Positions 36,662 through 49,204 are shown, numbered from the stretch's first letter. The stretch: 64,000 nucleotides of DNA from Dugong dugon (GCA_030035585.1 CM057482.1:7117001-7181000), one strand, 5' to 3'. The notes: generated by a model from the letters alone, not told the origin. A program made the numbers and translations.

Positions 36662-38074
36662 GAGGCAGGGCCAAGATGGCAGAGTAGTCGATGCTTCCGG
36701 TGGAACCTCTTACAACAAAGACCCAAAAAAACAAGTGAATTGGTCATATATGGCCATCCGGGAGCCCTGAACATTAAAGACAGTGTTGAGGAACCAGACT
36801 GAGTGGCGGGGGGAGGGACAGACAGTTCAGAAGCAGTGTGTTGCCAGACCTGACCCGGCGAGAGCTGAGCCCTTCAGACCCGACAGTTTGGGGGTGATCG
36901 GTGAGGCAGATAAGTGGTGGTGCTCAGGAGGCGCATTTTCCACACCGGGAGAGACCCAGCACCAGAGGGTCTACACAGCCACCCAGAACCAGTGAGAAGC
37001 AGGCTGGGATCAGCGAAAGATAAGTAATTGCATACGGCCTACTGTGCAGATTGAAAACACCCCCCTTAGGGAAAAACCTCTCTCCCATTTACCTCCCTGC
37101 TCCCTGCTCTGCACTGGGTCCCAGACTGGCTTCAGCAATTACCGAGTTCCCTGGGCTGTAAGGAGGATACATCACATGCCTGGAGCCATTCTCCCTGCCT
37201 TGGAGAGTGAACAAATTAACAGAGAAAAAAATAAACTGCCAGCTCCCCTAAGCCAGGAACCCAGGGTAGGCAAAGCTCCTTTGCCTAGGCACAGGCATAA
37301 GGGATCCATGGACTTTGAGTGCCTTTCCCCCTGCATAGACTTGTGTGGGCCCATTTCAAAAGCATAGGCCCTCATTACCACACTACAACAGGGTATATAC
37401 CAGAAGTCTAACGTCAACTGTTTCAACTGTAAAGTGGCAGGTTCTTGACATTTGACACTGCTCTGCCCAATAAGCAGTATCTTCACTTACATACATCAGG
37501 GGCCTGAAGACAGGTGGCTAAACCCATGCCACCTAGCGATAGGGGCCCATGAATAAGATGTGCCCCCCAGTCCTTTCAGCCAGCAGCAGTGCGTGCTCAC
37601 AGTCCGGCTGCAAAACCCACCCACCTACACGTTCTAGGGAACAGGGACACGCCTTCCTCCTGGACACCTGGGGGTGACCGTCAGCCCCCTGCCTTGCTCA
37701 GAGTGTGTCCCCCTGCTGCAGCCAGATGCCTGTGCTGACACCAGTCACCCACGCCTGTCTAGGACAGTAAGTGAGAGCCTATGCCACACACTTGGTGGCT
37801 ATCTACCTGGGCACCTGAGCTGAATCCATACAGGAGGAGTGGGTGGACTCCTGAGCTCATATACCTAGTAACAAATCTAACCACCTGGTGACAGGACATT
37901 AGAGCTTCAGAGGTACTAACAATCGAACTAGCTCATACAAGCAGCCTCTTTCGGCATATCAAAACAAAACAAGAAACTAGGACACAGTAAGCAAACATAA
38001 AATAAATAAATATAATAACTTACTGATGGCTCGGAGACAAGTCAATATCAAATCACATACAGACGCAATCCATG
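36662..38074 (+). promoter_or_regulatory. L1 5' UTR / internal promoter
   Basis: Complete 5' UTR of the full-length L1, since it begins right after the target-site duplication. It is G+C richer than its surroundings. CAAGATGGC at 36672-36680 matches the YY1 site found at the same place in human L1 (about +11 to +19). The short ORFs over it are not expected to be genes. Confidence 0.8.
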
Positions 38075-39021
38075 ATGGCTTCAGTAAGCTGCCAAAATAA
38101 AGAATCTAGAAATTTTCCAGAGGAGGAAATTTCTTGGAATTACTAGAGGCAGATTATAAAAGATTAATATACAGAACTCTTCAAGAAATTAGGAAGGAAA
38201 TTAAGCAAAATGCAGAACACACAATAGAGGAAATTTAAAAGATTAGAGAAGAGCATAATGACAAATTTAACAGGCTGTAAGAATCCATAGAGAGACAGCA
38301 ATCAGAAATCCAGAAGATTAACAATAAAATTTCAGAATTAGACAACTCAGCAGAAAGTCACAGGAGCAGAATTGAGGCAATAGAAGTCAGAATTTGTGAG
38401 ATAGAAGATAAAGCACTTGACACCAACTTATTTGAGGAAAAATCAGATACAAGGGTTAAAAACAATGAAGAAACCGTAAGAATTATGTGGGACTCTATCA
38501 AGAGGAATAACCTACGAGTGACTGGATTACCAGAATTGGGGGGCAGGGGATAACAGAAAAAACAGAGAGAATTGTTGAAGATTTGTTAGCAGAAAACTTC
38601 CCTGATATTGTGAAAGACGACAAGATATCTATCCAGGATGCTCATCGAACCCCACATAAGGTAGATTCCAAAAGAAAGTCACCAAGACATATTATAATCA
38701 AACTTGCCAAAACAAAGATAAAGAGAGAATTTTAAGAGCAGCTAGGATAAATGAAAAGTCACCTACAAAGGAGAGTCAATAAGAATAAGCTGGGACTACT
38801 CACCAGAAACCATGCAGGCAAGAAGGCAATGGGATGACATATATAAAGCCTTGAAGGAAAAAAACTGCCAGCCAAGAATTATATATCCAGCAAAACTGTC
38901 TCTCAAATATGATGGCAAAATTAGGGCATTTCCAGATAAACAGAAGTTTAGGGAATTTCCAAAAACCAAACCAAAATTACAAGAAATACTAAAGGGAGTC
39001 CTCCAGTTAGAAAATCAGTAA
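38075..39021 (+). pseudogene. L1 ORF1, frameshifted
   Basis: The ATG at 38075 opens MASVSCQNK-type codons equivalent to MVPVGVQ in the other copies. The N-terminal coiled-coil section is broken by stops near 38144, 38237 and 38278. The RRM-like part is recognisable through 38460-38720. The C-terminal domain is open at 38812-39021, ending VLQLENQ. The total of about 315 codons is close to the usual size. The sequence is clearly divergent from the ORF1 copies at 780 and 31263, consistent with an older L1 lineage. Confidence 0.85.
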
Positions 39022-39466
39022 TATCAGATAACAACCCAAGACTAGAACATAGAACAGAGCAACAAGGTATCAACCCAGATAAGGAAGTCACAAAAGTAAA
39101 TCAAAGCTAAAACACTGAAAACAGGGAAACAGATGTCAGTATGAAAAAAGATGACAACACTAAAACCAAAAAGAGGGACTTAAAAAATGTAGACATCGAT
39201 TTTTCATATGGAGAGGAAGTCAAGGTGATACAAAGAAACAAAAGACTGGTACAAACTTAGAAAAATAGAGGTAAATATTACGGTAACCACAAAGGAAACT
39301 AACAAGCCTACAAGTCAAAATAAAAAACTAGAAACATATAAAGACTCAGCAAACACAAAATCAACAACAATGAAAAAGATGACAAGAAAACACATACAAA
39401 AAACAATCAGCAGAGAAAATTAAGTGGAACAAAGAAACTGAACAGCACACAAAAAAAGACATCAAA

Positions 39467-42400
39467 ATGACAGTAGTAAAACCATACCTATCAAAAATTA
39501 TGCTGGGCACACCTATGTTCATGGCAGCATTGTTCACAATAGCAAAACGATGGAAACAACCTAGATGCCCATCAGCAGATGAATGGATAAACAAACTATG
39601 GTACATACACACAATGGAGTACTATGCAACGAGAAAGAACAATGATGAATCTGTGAAGCATCTCATAACATGGATGAAACTGGAGGACATTATGCTGAGT
39701 GAAATACATCAATCACAAAAGGACAAATATTGTATGAGACCTCTATTGTAAAAACCCATGAAAAAGTTCACACACAAAATGTAACAATCTTTGTTGGTTA
39801 CCAGGGATGGGAAGGGTGGGGGGGAAATACTAAATAGGCAATAGATAAGTGGTATCTTGGGTGAAGGGTGAGACAGTACACAATACAGGGGAAACCAGCA
39901 CAACTTGTACAAGGGAAGGTCATGGAAGCCCCATAGCCACATCCAAACTCCCTGAGGGACTGAAATGCTGGGTGGAGGGCTGTGGGGACCATGGTCTCGG
40001 GGAACTTCTAGCTCAATTGGCATGACACAGCTTATAAAGACAATGCTGTACATTCTACCTTGGTGAGTAGTGTCTGGGGTCTTAAAAGCCTGTGAGCGGA
40101 CATCTAAGATACTCCACTGGTCTCATCCCTTTGGGAGCAAGAGAGAATGAACAGGATACAAGGAAAAGATTAGTCCGAAGGACTAATGGTCCGTAGCTAC
40201 CAAGGCCTCCACCGGACTGAGTCCAGTACAGCTAGATGGTGCCGGGCTACCACCACTGAGTGCTCTGACCAGGATCACAACAGAGGGTTCTGGACAGAGC
40301 TGGAGAAGGATGTAGAACATAATTCTAACTCACAAAAAAAAAAAAAGACCAGATTTACTGGCCTAAAGGAGACTGGAGAAACCCCGAGAGTATGGCCCCC
40401 AGACACCCTTTTAGCTCAGTGGTGAAGTTATCTCCGAGGTTCACCGTTCAGCCTGGGAGTAGGCAGCCCTGTAAAACCAAATGAGACTAACGAGGTACAG
40501 GAGTCCAGTGACAAGGGCCAGAAGGCAGAACGGGACAAGGAAGCTGGTGATAGGGAACCCAAGGTTGAGTAAGGAGATTGTTGATGTGTTGTGAGATCGT
40601 TAACCATTGTCATAGGGCAACATTTGTAATAACTGTTAAATGAGAAACTATTTTGTTCTGTAAGCCTTCATCTTAAGTGAGAATAACAGCACAATTGGAA
40701 GAGCATAGTCAATGTCACTGAACTGTGCGTGTAGAAATTTTTGAAATAGTTGTGGCTATGTGTATTTTCACCAAAGAAAAAAAAGGTTGAGAAGTTAGAG
40801 GATTGACATGTTGTGGGGTTGTTAACCAATGTCATAAAACAATATGTGTACTACTGTTACATGAGAAACTATTTGTTCTGTAAGCCTTCACCTGAAGTAC
40901 AATAAAAAAATAAAAAATTACACTGGATGTAAACGGACCAAATGTACCAATAAAGAAACAGAGAGTGGCAGACTGGATTAAAAAACATGATCTATCTATA
41001 TGATGCCTATAAGAGACACACCTTAGACTTAAAGACACAAACTAAAACTCAAAGGATGGAAAAAAAATATCAAGCAAACAACACTCAAAAAAGAGCAGGA
41101 GTAGCAATATTAATCTCTGACAAAATAGACTTTAAAGTAAAATCCACCACAAAGGATAAGGAAAGACTATATACATATATACATATATATAAAATGACTA
41201 AAGGGTCAATACACCGGGAGGACATAACTATAATAAATATTTACACACCCAATGACAGGGCTCCAAAATACATAAAACAAACTCTAACAGCACTGAAAAG
41301 AGAGACAGACAGCTCCACAATAGTAGTAGGAGACTTCAATACACCACTTCCGATGAAAGACAGAACATCCAAAAAGAGGCTCAACAAAGACACAGAAGAG
41401 ATAAATGCTACAATCAACCAACTTGATCTCACAGACATATACTGAATACTCCACCCAGCTGAAGCCAAGTATACTTTCTTTTCCAACGCACATGGAACAT
41501 TCTCCAGAACAGACCACATATTAGGCCATAAAGCAAGCCTTAACATAATTCAAAGCATCAAAATATTACAAAGCATCTTTTCTGACCATAAAGCCATAAA
41601 AGTAGAAATCAACAACACAAAAAGCAAGTAAGAAAAAAAATCAAACACATGGAAACTGAACAACACCTTGCTCAAAAACTACCGGGTTATAGAAGAAATT
41701 AAGGATGGAATAAAGAAATTTATAGAATCAAATGAGAATGAAAACACATCCTACCAGAACCTTTGGGACACAGCAAAAGCAGTACTCAGAGGTCAGTTTA
41801 TAGCAATAAATGCACACCTCCAAAAAGAAGAAAGGGCCATAATCAAAACATTAACCCTACAACTGGAACAAGTAGAAAGAGAGCAGCAAAAGAAGCCCTC
41901 GGGTGCTAGAAGAAAGGAAATAATAAGAATTAGAGCAGAATTAAATGAAATAGAGAATAGAAAAACAATTGAAAGTGTTAACAAGACCAAAAGGTGTTTC
42001 TTTGAAAAGTTCAACAAAATTGATAAATCACTGGCCAAACTGACAAAAGAAAAACCGGAAAGGAGGCAAATAACCGGTATAAGAAATGAGATGGGTGATA
42101 TCATAACAGACCCAATTGAAATTAAAAGAATCATAACAGAATACTATGAAAATTGTACTCTAACAAATTTGAAAACCTAGAGGAAATGGACAAATTTCTA
42201 GAAACTCACTACCTACCTAAACCAACACAAACAGAGGCAGAACAACTAAATAAACCCATAACAAAAGAAGAGATGGAAAAGGTAATTAAAAAACTCCCAA
42301 CAAATAAAAGCCCTGGCCTGGATGGCTTCACTGGACAATTCTACCAAACTTTCAGAGAAGAGTTAACACCACTACTACCGAAGGTATTTCAGACCATAGA

Positions 42401-44672
42401 AAAGGATGGAGTACTCCCAAACTCATTCTATAAAGCCAGTATAACCCTGATACTAAAACCAGGTAAAGACACCACAAAAAATAAAATTACAGACTGATAT
42501 CCCTAATGAACATTGACACAAAAATCCTCAAAAAAATAATTCACCGTGATCAAGTGGGATTTATACCAGGTATGCAGGGATGGTTCAACATTAGAAAAAC
42601 AATCAATGTAATCCATCACATAAATAAAACAAAAGACAAGAACCACATGATCTTATCAATTGATGCAGAAAAGGCATTTGACAAAGTCCAACACCCATTC
42701 ATGATAACAACTCTCAACAAAATAGGAATAGAAAGGAAATTCCTCAATATAATTAAGGGCATTTATACAAAGCCAACAGCCAACATCATCCTAAATGGAG
42801 AGGTTCTAAAAGCATTCCCCTTAAGAACGGGAACCAGACAAGGATGCCTTTTATCACCACTCTTATTCAACATTGTGCTCTAGGTCCTAACCAGAACAAT
42901 TAGGGTATAAAAAGAAATTAAAGGTATCCAAATTGGAAAGAAGTCAGAGTATCTCTATTTGCAGATGATATGATCTTATACACAGAAAACCCCAAAAAAC
43001 CACAAGAAAACTAACGAACTAATAGAAGATTTCAGCAAAATTTCAGGATACAAGATAAACATACAAAAATCAGTTGGATTTCTTTACACCAACAAAGAGA
43101 ACTTGGAAGAGGAAATCACCGAATCAATACCATTTACAATAGCCCCCAAGAAGATAAAATACTTAGGAATAGATCTAATAAGAGACATAAAAGATCTATA
43201 CAATGAAAACTACAAGACACTACTGCAAGAAACCGAAAGAGACCTGCATAAATGGAAAAAGATACCTTGCTCATGGATAGGTAGATGCAACATTGTGAAA
43301 ATGTCAATTCTACCCAAAGTGATCTACAGATACAAAGCAATTGCAATCCAAATTCCACCAGCAATTTTTAATGAGATGGAGACACAAATCACCAACTTCA
43401 TATGGAAAGGGAAGAGGCCCCGGATAAGTAAAGCATTACTCAAGAAGAACAAAGTAGGAGGCCTCACACTACCTGCGTTTAGAACCTATTACACTGCCAC
43501 GGTAGTCAAAACAGCCTGGTACTGGTACAACAACAGACACATAGACCAATGGAACAGAACTGAGAATCCAGACATAAATTCCTCCACCTATAAGCAGCTA
43601 ATATTTGACAAAGGCCCAAAGTCCATTAATTGGGGAAAAGACAGTCTCTTTAACAAATGGTGCTGGCATAATTGGATATCCATCTGCAAAAAACTGAAAC
43701 AAGACCCATACCTCACACCATGTGCAAAAACTAACTCAAAATGGATCAAAGACTTAAATATAAAATCAAAAACGATAAAGATCATGGAAGAAAAAATAGA
43801 GACAACACTAGGAGCCCTAACACTTCACATAAACACAATACGAACCATCAGTAACAATGCATAAGCAGCAGAAGAGAGACTAGATAACTGGGAGCTCCTA
43901 CAAATCAAACACTTATGCTCATCAAAAGACTTCACCAAAAGAGTAAAAAGACAACCTACAGACTGGGAAAAAAATTTTGGCTACGACGAATCCGATCAGC
44001 ATCTAATCTCTAAAATTTACAAGATACTGCAAAACCTCAACAACAAAAAGACAAATAACTCAATTAAAAAATGAGCAAAGGATATGAACAGGCACTTCAC
44101 CAAAGAAGATATTCAAGCAGCTAACAGACACATGAAGAAATGCTCATGATCATTAGCCATTAGAGAAATGCAGATCAAGACTACAATGAGATATCATCTC
44201 ACCCCAACAAGACTAGCATTAATCCAAAAAACACAAAATAATAAATGCTGGGGAGGTTGTGGAGAGACTGGAACACTTATACACTGTTGGTGGGAATGTA
44301 AAATGGTAAAACCATTTTGGAAATTGATTTGGCACCTCCTTAAAAAGCTAGAAATAGAAGTACCATGGGATCCAGCTATGTTGCTCCTTGGATTACATCC
44401 TAGAGAGATAAGAGTCGTCACACGCTTAGATATATGCACACCCATGTTCATTGCAGCACTGTTCACAATAGCAAAAATGGAAAGAACCTAGGTGCCCATC
44501 AACGGATGAATGGATAAACAAATCATGGTATATCCACACAAGGAATACTATGCAATGATAAAAAACAACTATGAAGCCGTGAAACATAACATGGAGGAAG
44601 CTGCAGGTCATTATGCTGAGTGAATTTAGTCAGTCACCGAAGGACAAATATTGTATAAGACCACTATTATAA
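39467..44672 (+). pseudogene. L1 ORF2, split by a nested L1 and otherwise broken
   Basis: The ATG at 39467 begins ORF2. After only 13 codons the nested L1 intervenes, and the frame resumes at about 40926. Endonuclease landmarks follow: GDFN near 41331, and SDHKAIKVEIN near 41582, where Asn is replaced by Lys. The 41668-42180 and 42153-42497 stretches cover the linker and RT fingers, 42506-42883 the palm start, and FADDM lies at 42958-42972. A 253-codon open stretch (43103-43864) covers thumb and post-RT sequence. 44168-44491 holds the cysteine-containing C terminus and a stop at 44670 closes it. An A+T microsatellite of the TACATA type at 41169-41196 has expanded inside the endonuclease region without breaking that frame. 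Confidence 0.9.
39506..40912 (+). mobile_element. Nested 5'-truncated L1
   Basis: It starts in the last 250 bases of ORF2 (CACACCTATGTTCATGGCAG) and carries a 3' UTR nearly identical to that of L1 copy 1, including the duplicated terminal unit (40580-40684 and 40805-40904), then a short A-rich tail. The flanks AAAAATTATGCTG (39493-39505) and AAAAATTACACTG (40913-40925) differ at two bases. It landed inside the start of ORF2 of the older L1. Confidence 0.92.
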
Positions 44673-45663
44673 GAACTCAGGAAAAGGTTTAAACACAGAA
44701 GAAAACATTCTTTGATGGTTACGAGGGTGGGGAGGGAGGAGGAGGGTTATTTACTAACTAGATAGTAGATAAGAATTATCTTAGGTGAAGGGAAGGACAG
44801 CACACACTACAGGGGAAGTCAGCACAACTGGACTAAACAAAGCTAAGAAGTGTCCTGAATACAATCAAACCCTTTGAGGGACAGAGTAGCAGGGGTAGGG
44901 GTCTGGGGACCATGCTTTCAGGGAACATCTAGGTCAACTGGCATAACAAAGCTTATTAAGAAAATGTTCTGCATCCTGCTTTGGTGAGTGGCATCCGGTG
45001 TCTTAAAAGCTTGCAAGCGGCCATCTAAGATGCATCAATCGGTCCCAACCAACTGGAGTAAAGGAGAATGAAGAACACCAAAGACACAAGGGAAGTATTA
45101 GCCCAAGAGACAGAAAGGGCCACATAAACTAGAGACTTCATCAGCCTGAGACCAGAAGAACTAGATGGTGCCCAGCTACCACCAATGACCGCCCTGACAG
45201 GGAACACAACAGAGAGTCCCAGATGAAGCAGGAGAAAGGTGGGGTGCAGAACTCAAGTTCTACTAAGAAGACCAGACTTAATGTTCCGAGTGAGACTGGA
45301 AGAACCCCAGAAAGCATGGCCCCTGGATTCTCTATCAGCCCAGTACTAAAACAATTTCTGAGGCCAACTCTTCGGATAGGGATTGGATTGGACAGTGGGA
45401 CATAAAGTGATAGTCGTGAGGAGTGTGCCTCTTAGTTCAAGTAGATACAAGAGACTAAATGGGCAGCTTCTGTCTGGAGGTGAGATGGGAAGGCAGAGAA
45501 GGTTAGGAGCTGGTTGAATGGAAATGGGGAATCACGGGTGGAAAGGAGCAGTGTGCTGTCACAGTATGGGGACAGCAGTTGGGGTCACGTAATAATGTAT
45601 GTATAAATTTTTGCAAGGGAAAAAATAAAAAAAAAGAAAAATATTGAAACATTAAAAAAAAAA
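44673..45663 (+). other. 3' UTR of the full-length L1
   Basis: It begins after the ORF2 stop, contains a G-rich patch near 44727-44745, and ends in AATAAA-like A-rich blocks at about 45625-45663. It lacks the duplicated terminal unit seen in the younger L1s. Confidence 0.85.
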
Positions 45664-45676
45664 AGTCTTAGGAAGG

Positions 45677-45950
45677 CTGCAGACTCCTGGTTAAACATGA
45701 CAGACTGAACACACATATTTATTTTGGTTCTCTCTAAAAATCCAACTAAAAAGATAAAAAAAATAAATAAATAAAACAGATTTCAGCTTACAAGGACAAA
45801 GAGACTAGAACAGGAGACAGCAGTCAGTGGCCCACAGGTGCTAAAAATTACTTTGGAAGGCAGAGAATGGATGGATGAGGGATTACAGGAACAAAAGTGC
45901 CTGAAGAGGGCTTGGGGAGACATGGATGAAAACCAGCTAATTCACACCTT
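45677..45950. other. No gene seen
   Basis: Unassigned A-rich sequence following the L1. Confidence 0.4.
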
Positions 45951-46036
45951 GTTGTTGTTAGTCACTATCCAGTCAATTCTGATTCATGGTGCCCCACGTG
46001 TACAGAGTAGAACTGCACTGTAAGGTTTTCAAGGCT
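45951..46036 (-). mobile_element. AfroSINE/RTE tail fragment
   Basis: GTTGTTGTTAGTC ... ACAGAGTAGAACTGC on + is the shared RTE/AfroSINE 3' part in antisense, truncated before the head. Confidence 0.75.
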
Positions 46037-46129
46037 TCAGAACACTGGAACAGCTCAAGAATTAAAGACACCAAGTTCCTCAAAAGGCAGCAGAGGGGCT
46101 GAAAACAGGATGACTGCCTGAACCTTGAC

Positions 46130-46333
46130 ACTTCTGACATGTTGGACCAGCCAATTCTTTGTTTGGGGGGCTGTCCTGCATCGTAGGATGTTTAGCAGCA
46201 TAGCATCCCTCCCTGGCTTCTACTCACTAGATGCCAATAGCTCCTCTCTGCAGCTGTGAAAACTGAAAATGTCTCTGGACATCACCAAATGTCCCCTTGG
46301 GGGCAAAATTGCCCCAGTTAAGAACTACTAGTC
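46130..46333 (-). mobile_element. MER5A-like (hAT-Charlie) DNA transposon
   Basis: Read on the minus strand: AACTGGGGCAATTTTGCCCC, then GACATTTGG, a CATCTAGTG block and the ACAGCCCCC-type end. It is close to complete and non-coding. Confidence 0.8.
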
Positions 46334-46477
46334 TAAAGGATCCCTCATCCCCTCCTTGACCAAATGCAACCACGTCTCTATTGCTTTCCATCCCTTTGAC
46401 AAGGAACCAGAGGTGTAGTCTATGGATACACTGGACCAGAGAAGTTCCAGACCTTGGATCATGAGGCCCAGAGAATG
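46261..46477. repeat. Inverted duplication B, left (probable donor) arm
   Basis: 217 bases about 97% identical to the reverse complement of 48753-48970. It spans the end of a whole MER5A and about 140 bp of its flank, so this side looks original. Confidence 0.92.
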
Positions 46478-47516
46478 GGGTGGGGTTGGGGTGAGGCACA
46501 GTGCTGAAACCCATGGATTAAATGGTCTACATAGAGAACACGAGCTCTGTTCCTCTGCTTAGCTGCCAGAACACAGTCAGCCACGGTTTACCATCCAAGA
46601 AGCGCATGGGATGAGGCTTCTATGGAGAAACTGTCTGGACCTAGAGAAGACTTAATATTTGGGGGCACCCCCGTGATAGAGTCAGGCATCTGCCTAGTCA
46701 GCATGTAGGGGAGCTCCGAGTCAAAAAACCCAACACTTCACCCACATACAGAGCTTCCAGTCAGTCTCTTAATGCATCGTTCTTAAATACGAACTGAAAA
46801 CCAAGGGGCATTCGTCAGGTTTTGTGGTGACTTGGTTAATATGTGAAATATGCACACACAACTCAGTGTTTGTAATGATATGAAGGTTTTTAAAAACTGT
46901 AATATTACTGAAACACAAGGATGTGTGGGAGGGTTGTGTGTGTCAGCGTGGGGGGCAGGGTTGTGATTGATTATTAAATCCCCAACTTCCATGATAAGAT
47001 GTCAATAGAAAATATAATTTTCAAAGAAATTTAAAAATCAAGATATAGAACATACGTTATTATTTAAAAATATAAAAGTCAATTCTAGACCAAAAAAAAA
47101 AAAAAAAACTAAAAGAAATGAAAGTTGTTACCTCTTAGGAGTGGAACTTGAATATGGGACAGAGTAGGGCAGGGTACTGATATTTTTCAGCCTAAACCTT
47201 GTAGTACTGTTTGCCATTTTGAACTACATACATGTTTTACATTGACACTTTTTGCTAATAATTTTACACTAATAAGTTCTTGCTAAATAAAGGCTATGGA
47301 ATGGCAGTTAAGAGACTTAATGATGGATAAATATAGAAGAGAGAATATGTATAAAAGCAAAAGCATAAGACGCTTTCGATATTTACATGGTAGAACACAG
47401 TGAAAAAGTACAGGGGGCACACATTAACACACTGAAGAAAAATGAAAAGCCCCCGATTGTTTTTTTGAAATACAGGAAGGAGATAGAACTGACATTTGTT
47501 TACCATCTACTAATGG
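46478..47516. other. No gene seen
   Basis: Unassigned sequence with a poly(A) run at about 47091-47108. Confidence 0.4.
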
Positions 47517-47524
47517 CAGGCAGA

Positions 47525-47641
47525 AAGAGCCCTTGTGATACAGTGGTTAAGTGCTCAGCGCTAACTGAAAGGTTGGTGGTTCGAACCCACCAGTGTCACT
47601 ATGAATAGGAACTGACTTGACAGCTACGTGTTGGGTTTTGT
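47525..47641 (+). mobile_element. AfroSINE with large internal deletion
   Basis: Head GAGCCCTTGTGATACAGTGG through GGTTCGAACCCACCAG, then directly the tail at GTGTCACTATGAATAGG. It is flanked by a perfect 8-bp duplication CAGGCAGA (47517-47524 and 47642-47649). Confidence 0.9.
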
Positions 47642-47779
47642 CAGGCAGAGCTTTAAGTATTTTATATATTATCTTATTCAGTTCTCAACAAGTTCATGAA
47701 GTGTACATTATTAGTCTCATTTTACAGATGAGAAAACTAAAATGCGTAGTTGAGAACAGGGAGATATCATCAGCCTGGA

Positions 47780-47960
47780 GTGAGATGCCAGGGCTTAAAT
47801 CAGACTTCTGCCATCACTAGCTGTTGAATCCTTAGGCACAGACTTCATCTCTCTGTGCTTCTGTGTCCTCCCCTCCAAAATGGGGATGGAGATGAGGACG
47901 AATATTACTACCATCATATTAGTACAGCTCATGGAAATATTGTGAGAAATTTATGAGCAA
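47780..47960 (+). repeat. MIR SINE fragment
   Basis: Shows CCATCACTAGCTGTTGAATC and the CCTCCAAAATGGGGATG core. Confidence 0.7.
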
Positions 47961-48752
47961 ACAGTATCTGACACATCCTAAGAGCTATTTTTATACAAAG
48001 CACTCGATCAGGAAAGACTGAATGGAAACAGTGAATGCACATTTTTCTGAGCCTCATTTTCCTCTTCTTATATGAGCTCTCCGGGCATTTGGAATTACTG
48101 ACCACTTATCCATGGTCACATAACCATTAATTAGTGGAGCTAGACTTTGAACTCAAGACCATCTTTCTTCAAAGCTCAGGCTCTTTTCTCTATAATGTAT
48201 TGCCTGCCATTATGTAATGGGAAAGTGGCAGAAAGTCCAGATACAAAAGCAGGGGGAAGCAAAAATCAACACTACCGAACAGAAAGAGGGAAATGAGAGA
48301 GGTAGCCCAGCAAAGGAGTTAAACAGTATGATGTTGAGTCAGATGGAGCGGGAAGTGTGGTCCATTAGGGTAAAAATAAGATGGCAGCACCAGTAGGAGA
48401 GGGGAGAAGATTGTTGCAGAGACTGAGGTAATAGCTGAGCAAGCTCATGTAAGTAGGACATTATGATTGGCAGAAATGAATTTAAGTAGGGATGGTCTCA
48501 GGAGAAACACTTCAGTCAGTCTTTAACATAGCTTACTTTAACTCTTGGCGTGCCAACAGAAAGATCCCGCTGGACTTCCAGAGTATTCCACGTTGGGAAG
48601 CACTCATTTCCCCCTACTTCATGCACTGTCCGCTTTGCTGCCATCCACAACTGTAATCGGTTTTCTGTGTTGTGATTATCTGTTGGATATCTTTCTCCCT
48701 ATGTAAACTGTAAGGTTTGTGAAGGCAGGGGCTGTGTCTTTTTTGTTCACCT
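47961..48752. other. No gene; short L2 end at 48690-48750
   Basis: 48700-48750 (TGTAAACTGTAAGGTTTGTG AAGGCAGGG) is an L2 3' region, cut by the inverted copy at 48753. The rest is unassigned. Confidence 0.45.
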
Positions 48753-48970
48753 CATTCTCTGGGCCTCATGATCCGAGGTCTGGAACTTCTCTGGTCCAGT
48801 GTATCCATAGACTACACCTCTGGTTCCTTGTCAAAGGGATGGAAAGCAATAGAGACGTGGTTGCATTTGGTCAAGGAGGGGATGAGGGATCCTTTAGACT
48901 AGTAGTTCTTAACTGGGGCAATTTTGTCCCCCCAAGGGGACATTTGGTGATGTCCAGAGACATGTTCAAT
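48753..48970. repeat. Inverted duplication B, right (probable pasted) arm
   Basis: Reverse complement of 46261-46477, including only the first 75 bp or so of the MER5A. It interrupts an L2 end. TGTTCA occurs at 48744-48749 and 48963-48968, near both edges. Confidence 0.92.
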
Positions 48971-49204
48971 TGTACTTACATGCCTGTTACATGCCAAAGG
49001 AAGGCAGAGAGGGAAAGAGAAAGAGAGAAGCAAGAGAGGAAGAACATGCATAGATATATACTCAATAAATACTTTAATGGTGTCCTCAAAGAGCAGGAGA
49101 CAATGCCGGAAGTTATGGCAAAAACTTTTGAAATAAATTAGCCAACATTTGGGTGTAGGGATCAGAATGTGCAAGCTGGAAAGATCTTAAAAATTATTCA
49201 TTTA

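Larger units (their letters stand above)
36662..45663 (+). mobile_element. L1 LINE 3, full length, with nested L1
   Basis: It is bounded by a 13-bp duplication AGTCTTAGGAAGG at 36649-36661 and 45664-45676. Order: 5' UTR starting GAGGCAGGGCCAAGATGGC, ORF1 (38075-39021), ORF2 (39467-44672, interrupted at 39506-40912 by another L1), 3' UTR and A-rich tail. Without the nested insert it is about 7.6 kb. Its subfamily differs from L1 copy 1 in 5' and 3' UTR. Stops and frameshifts make it inactive. Confidence 0.93.

Noticed and set aside
41668..43864. Domesticated reverse transcriptase from the long open L1 stretches
   Set aside because: The open segments sit in different frames with stops between them, and one is only 253 codons. 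They are remnants of a recently decayed L1.
46227..46514. Two similar proteins encoded at 46227-46514 (-) and 48719-49141 (+)
   Set aside because: They match only because the DNA is an inverted duplication. The sequence contains MER5A and shows no start context, domain or codon pattern of a gene.
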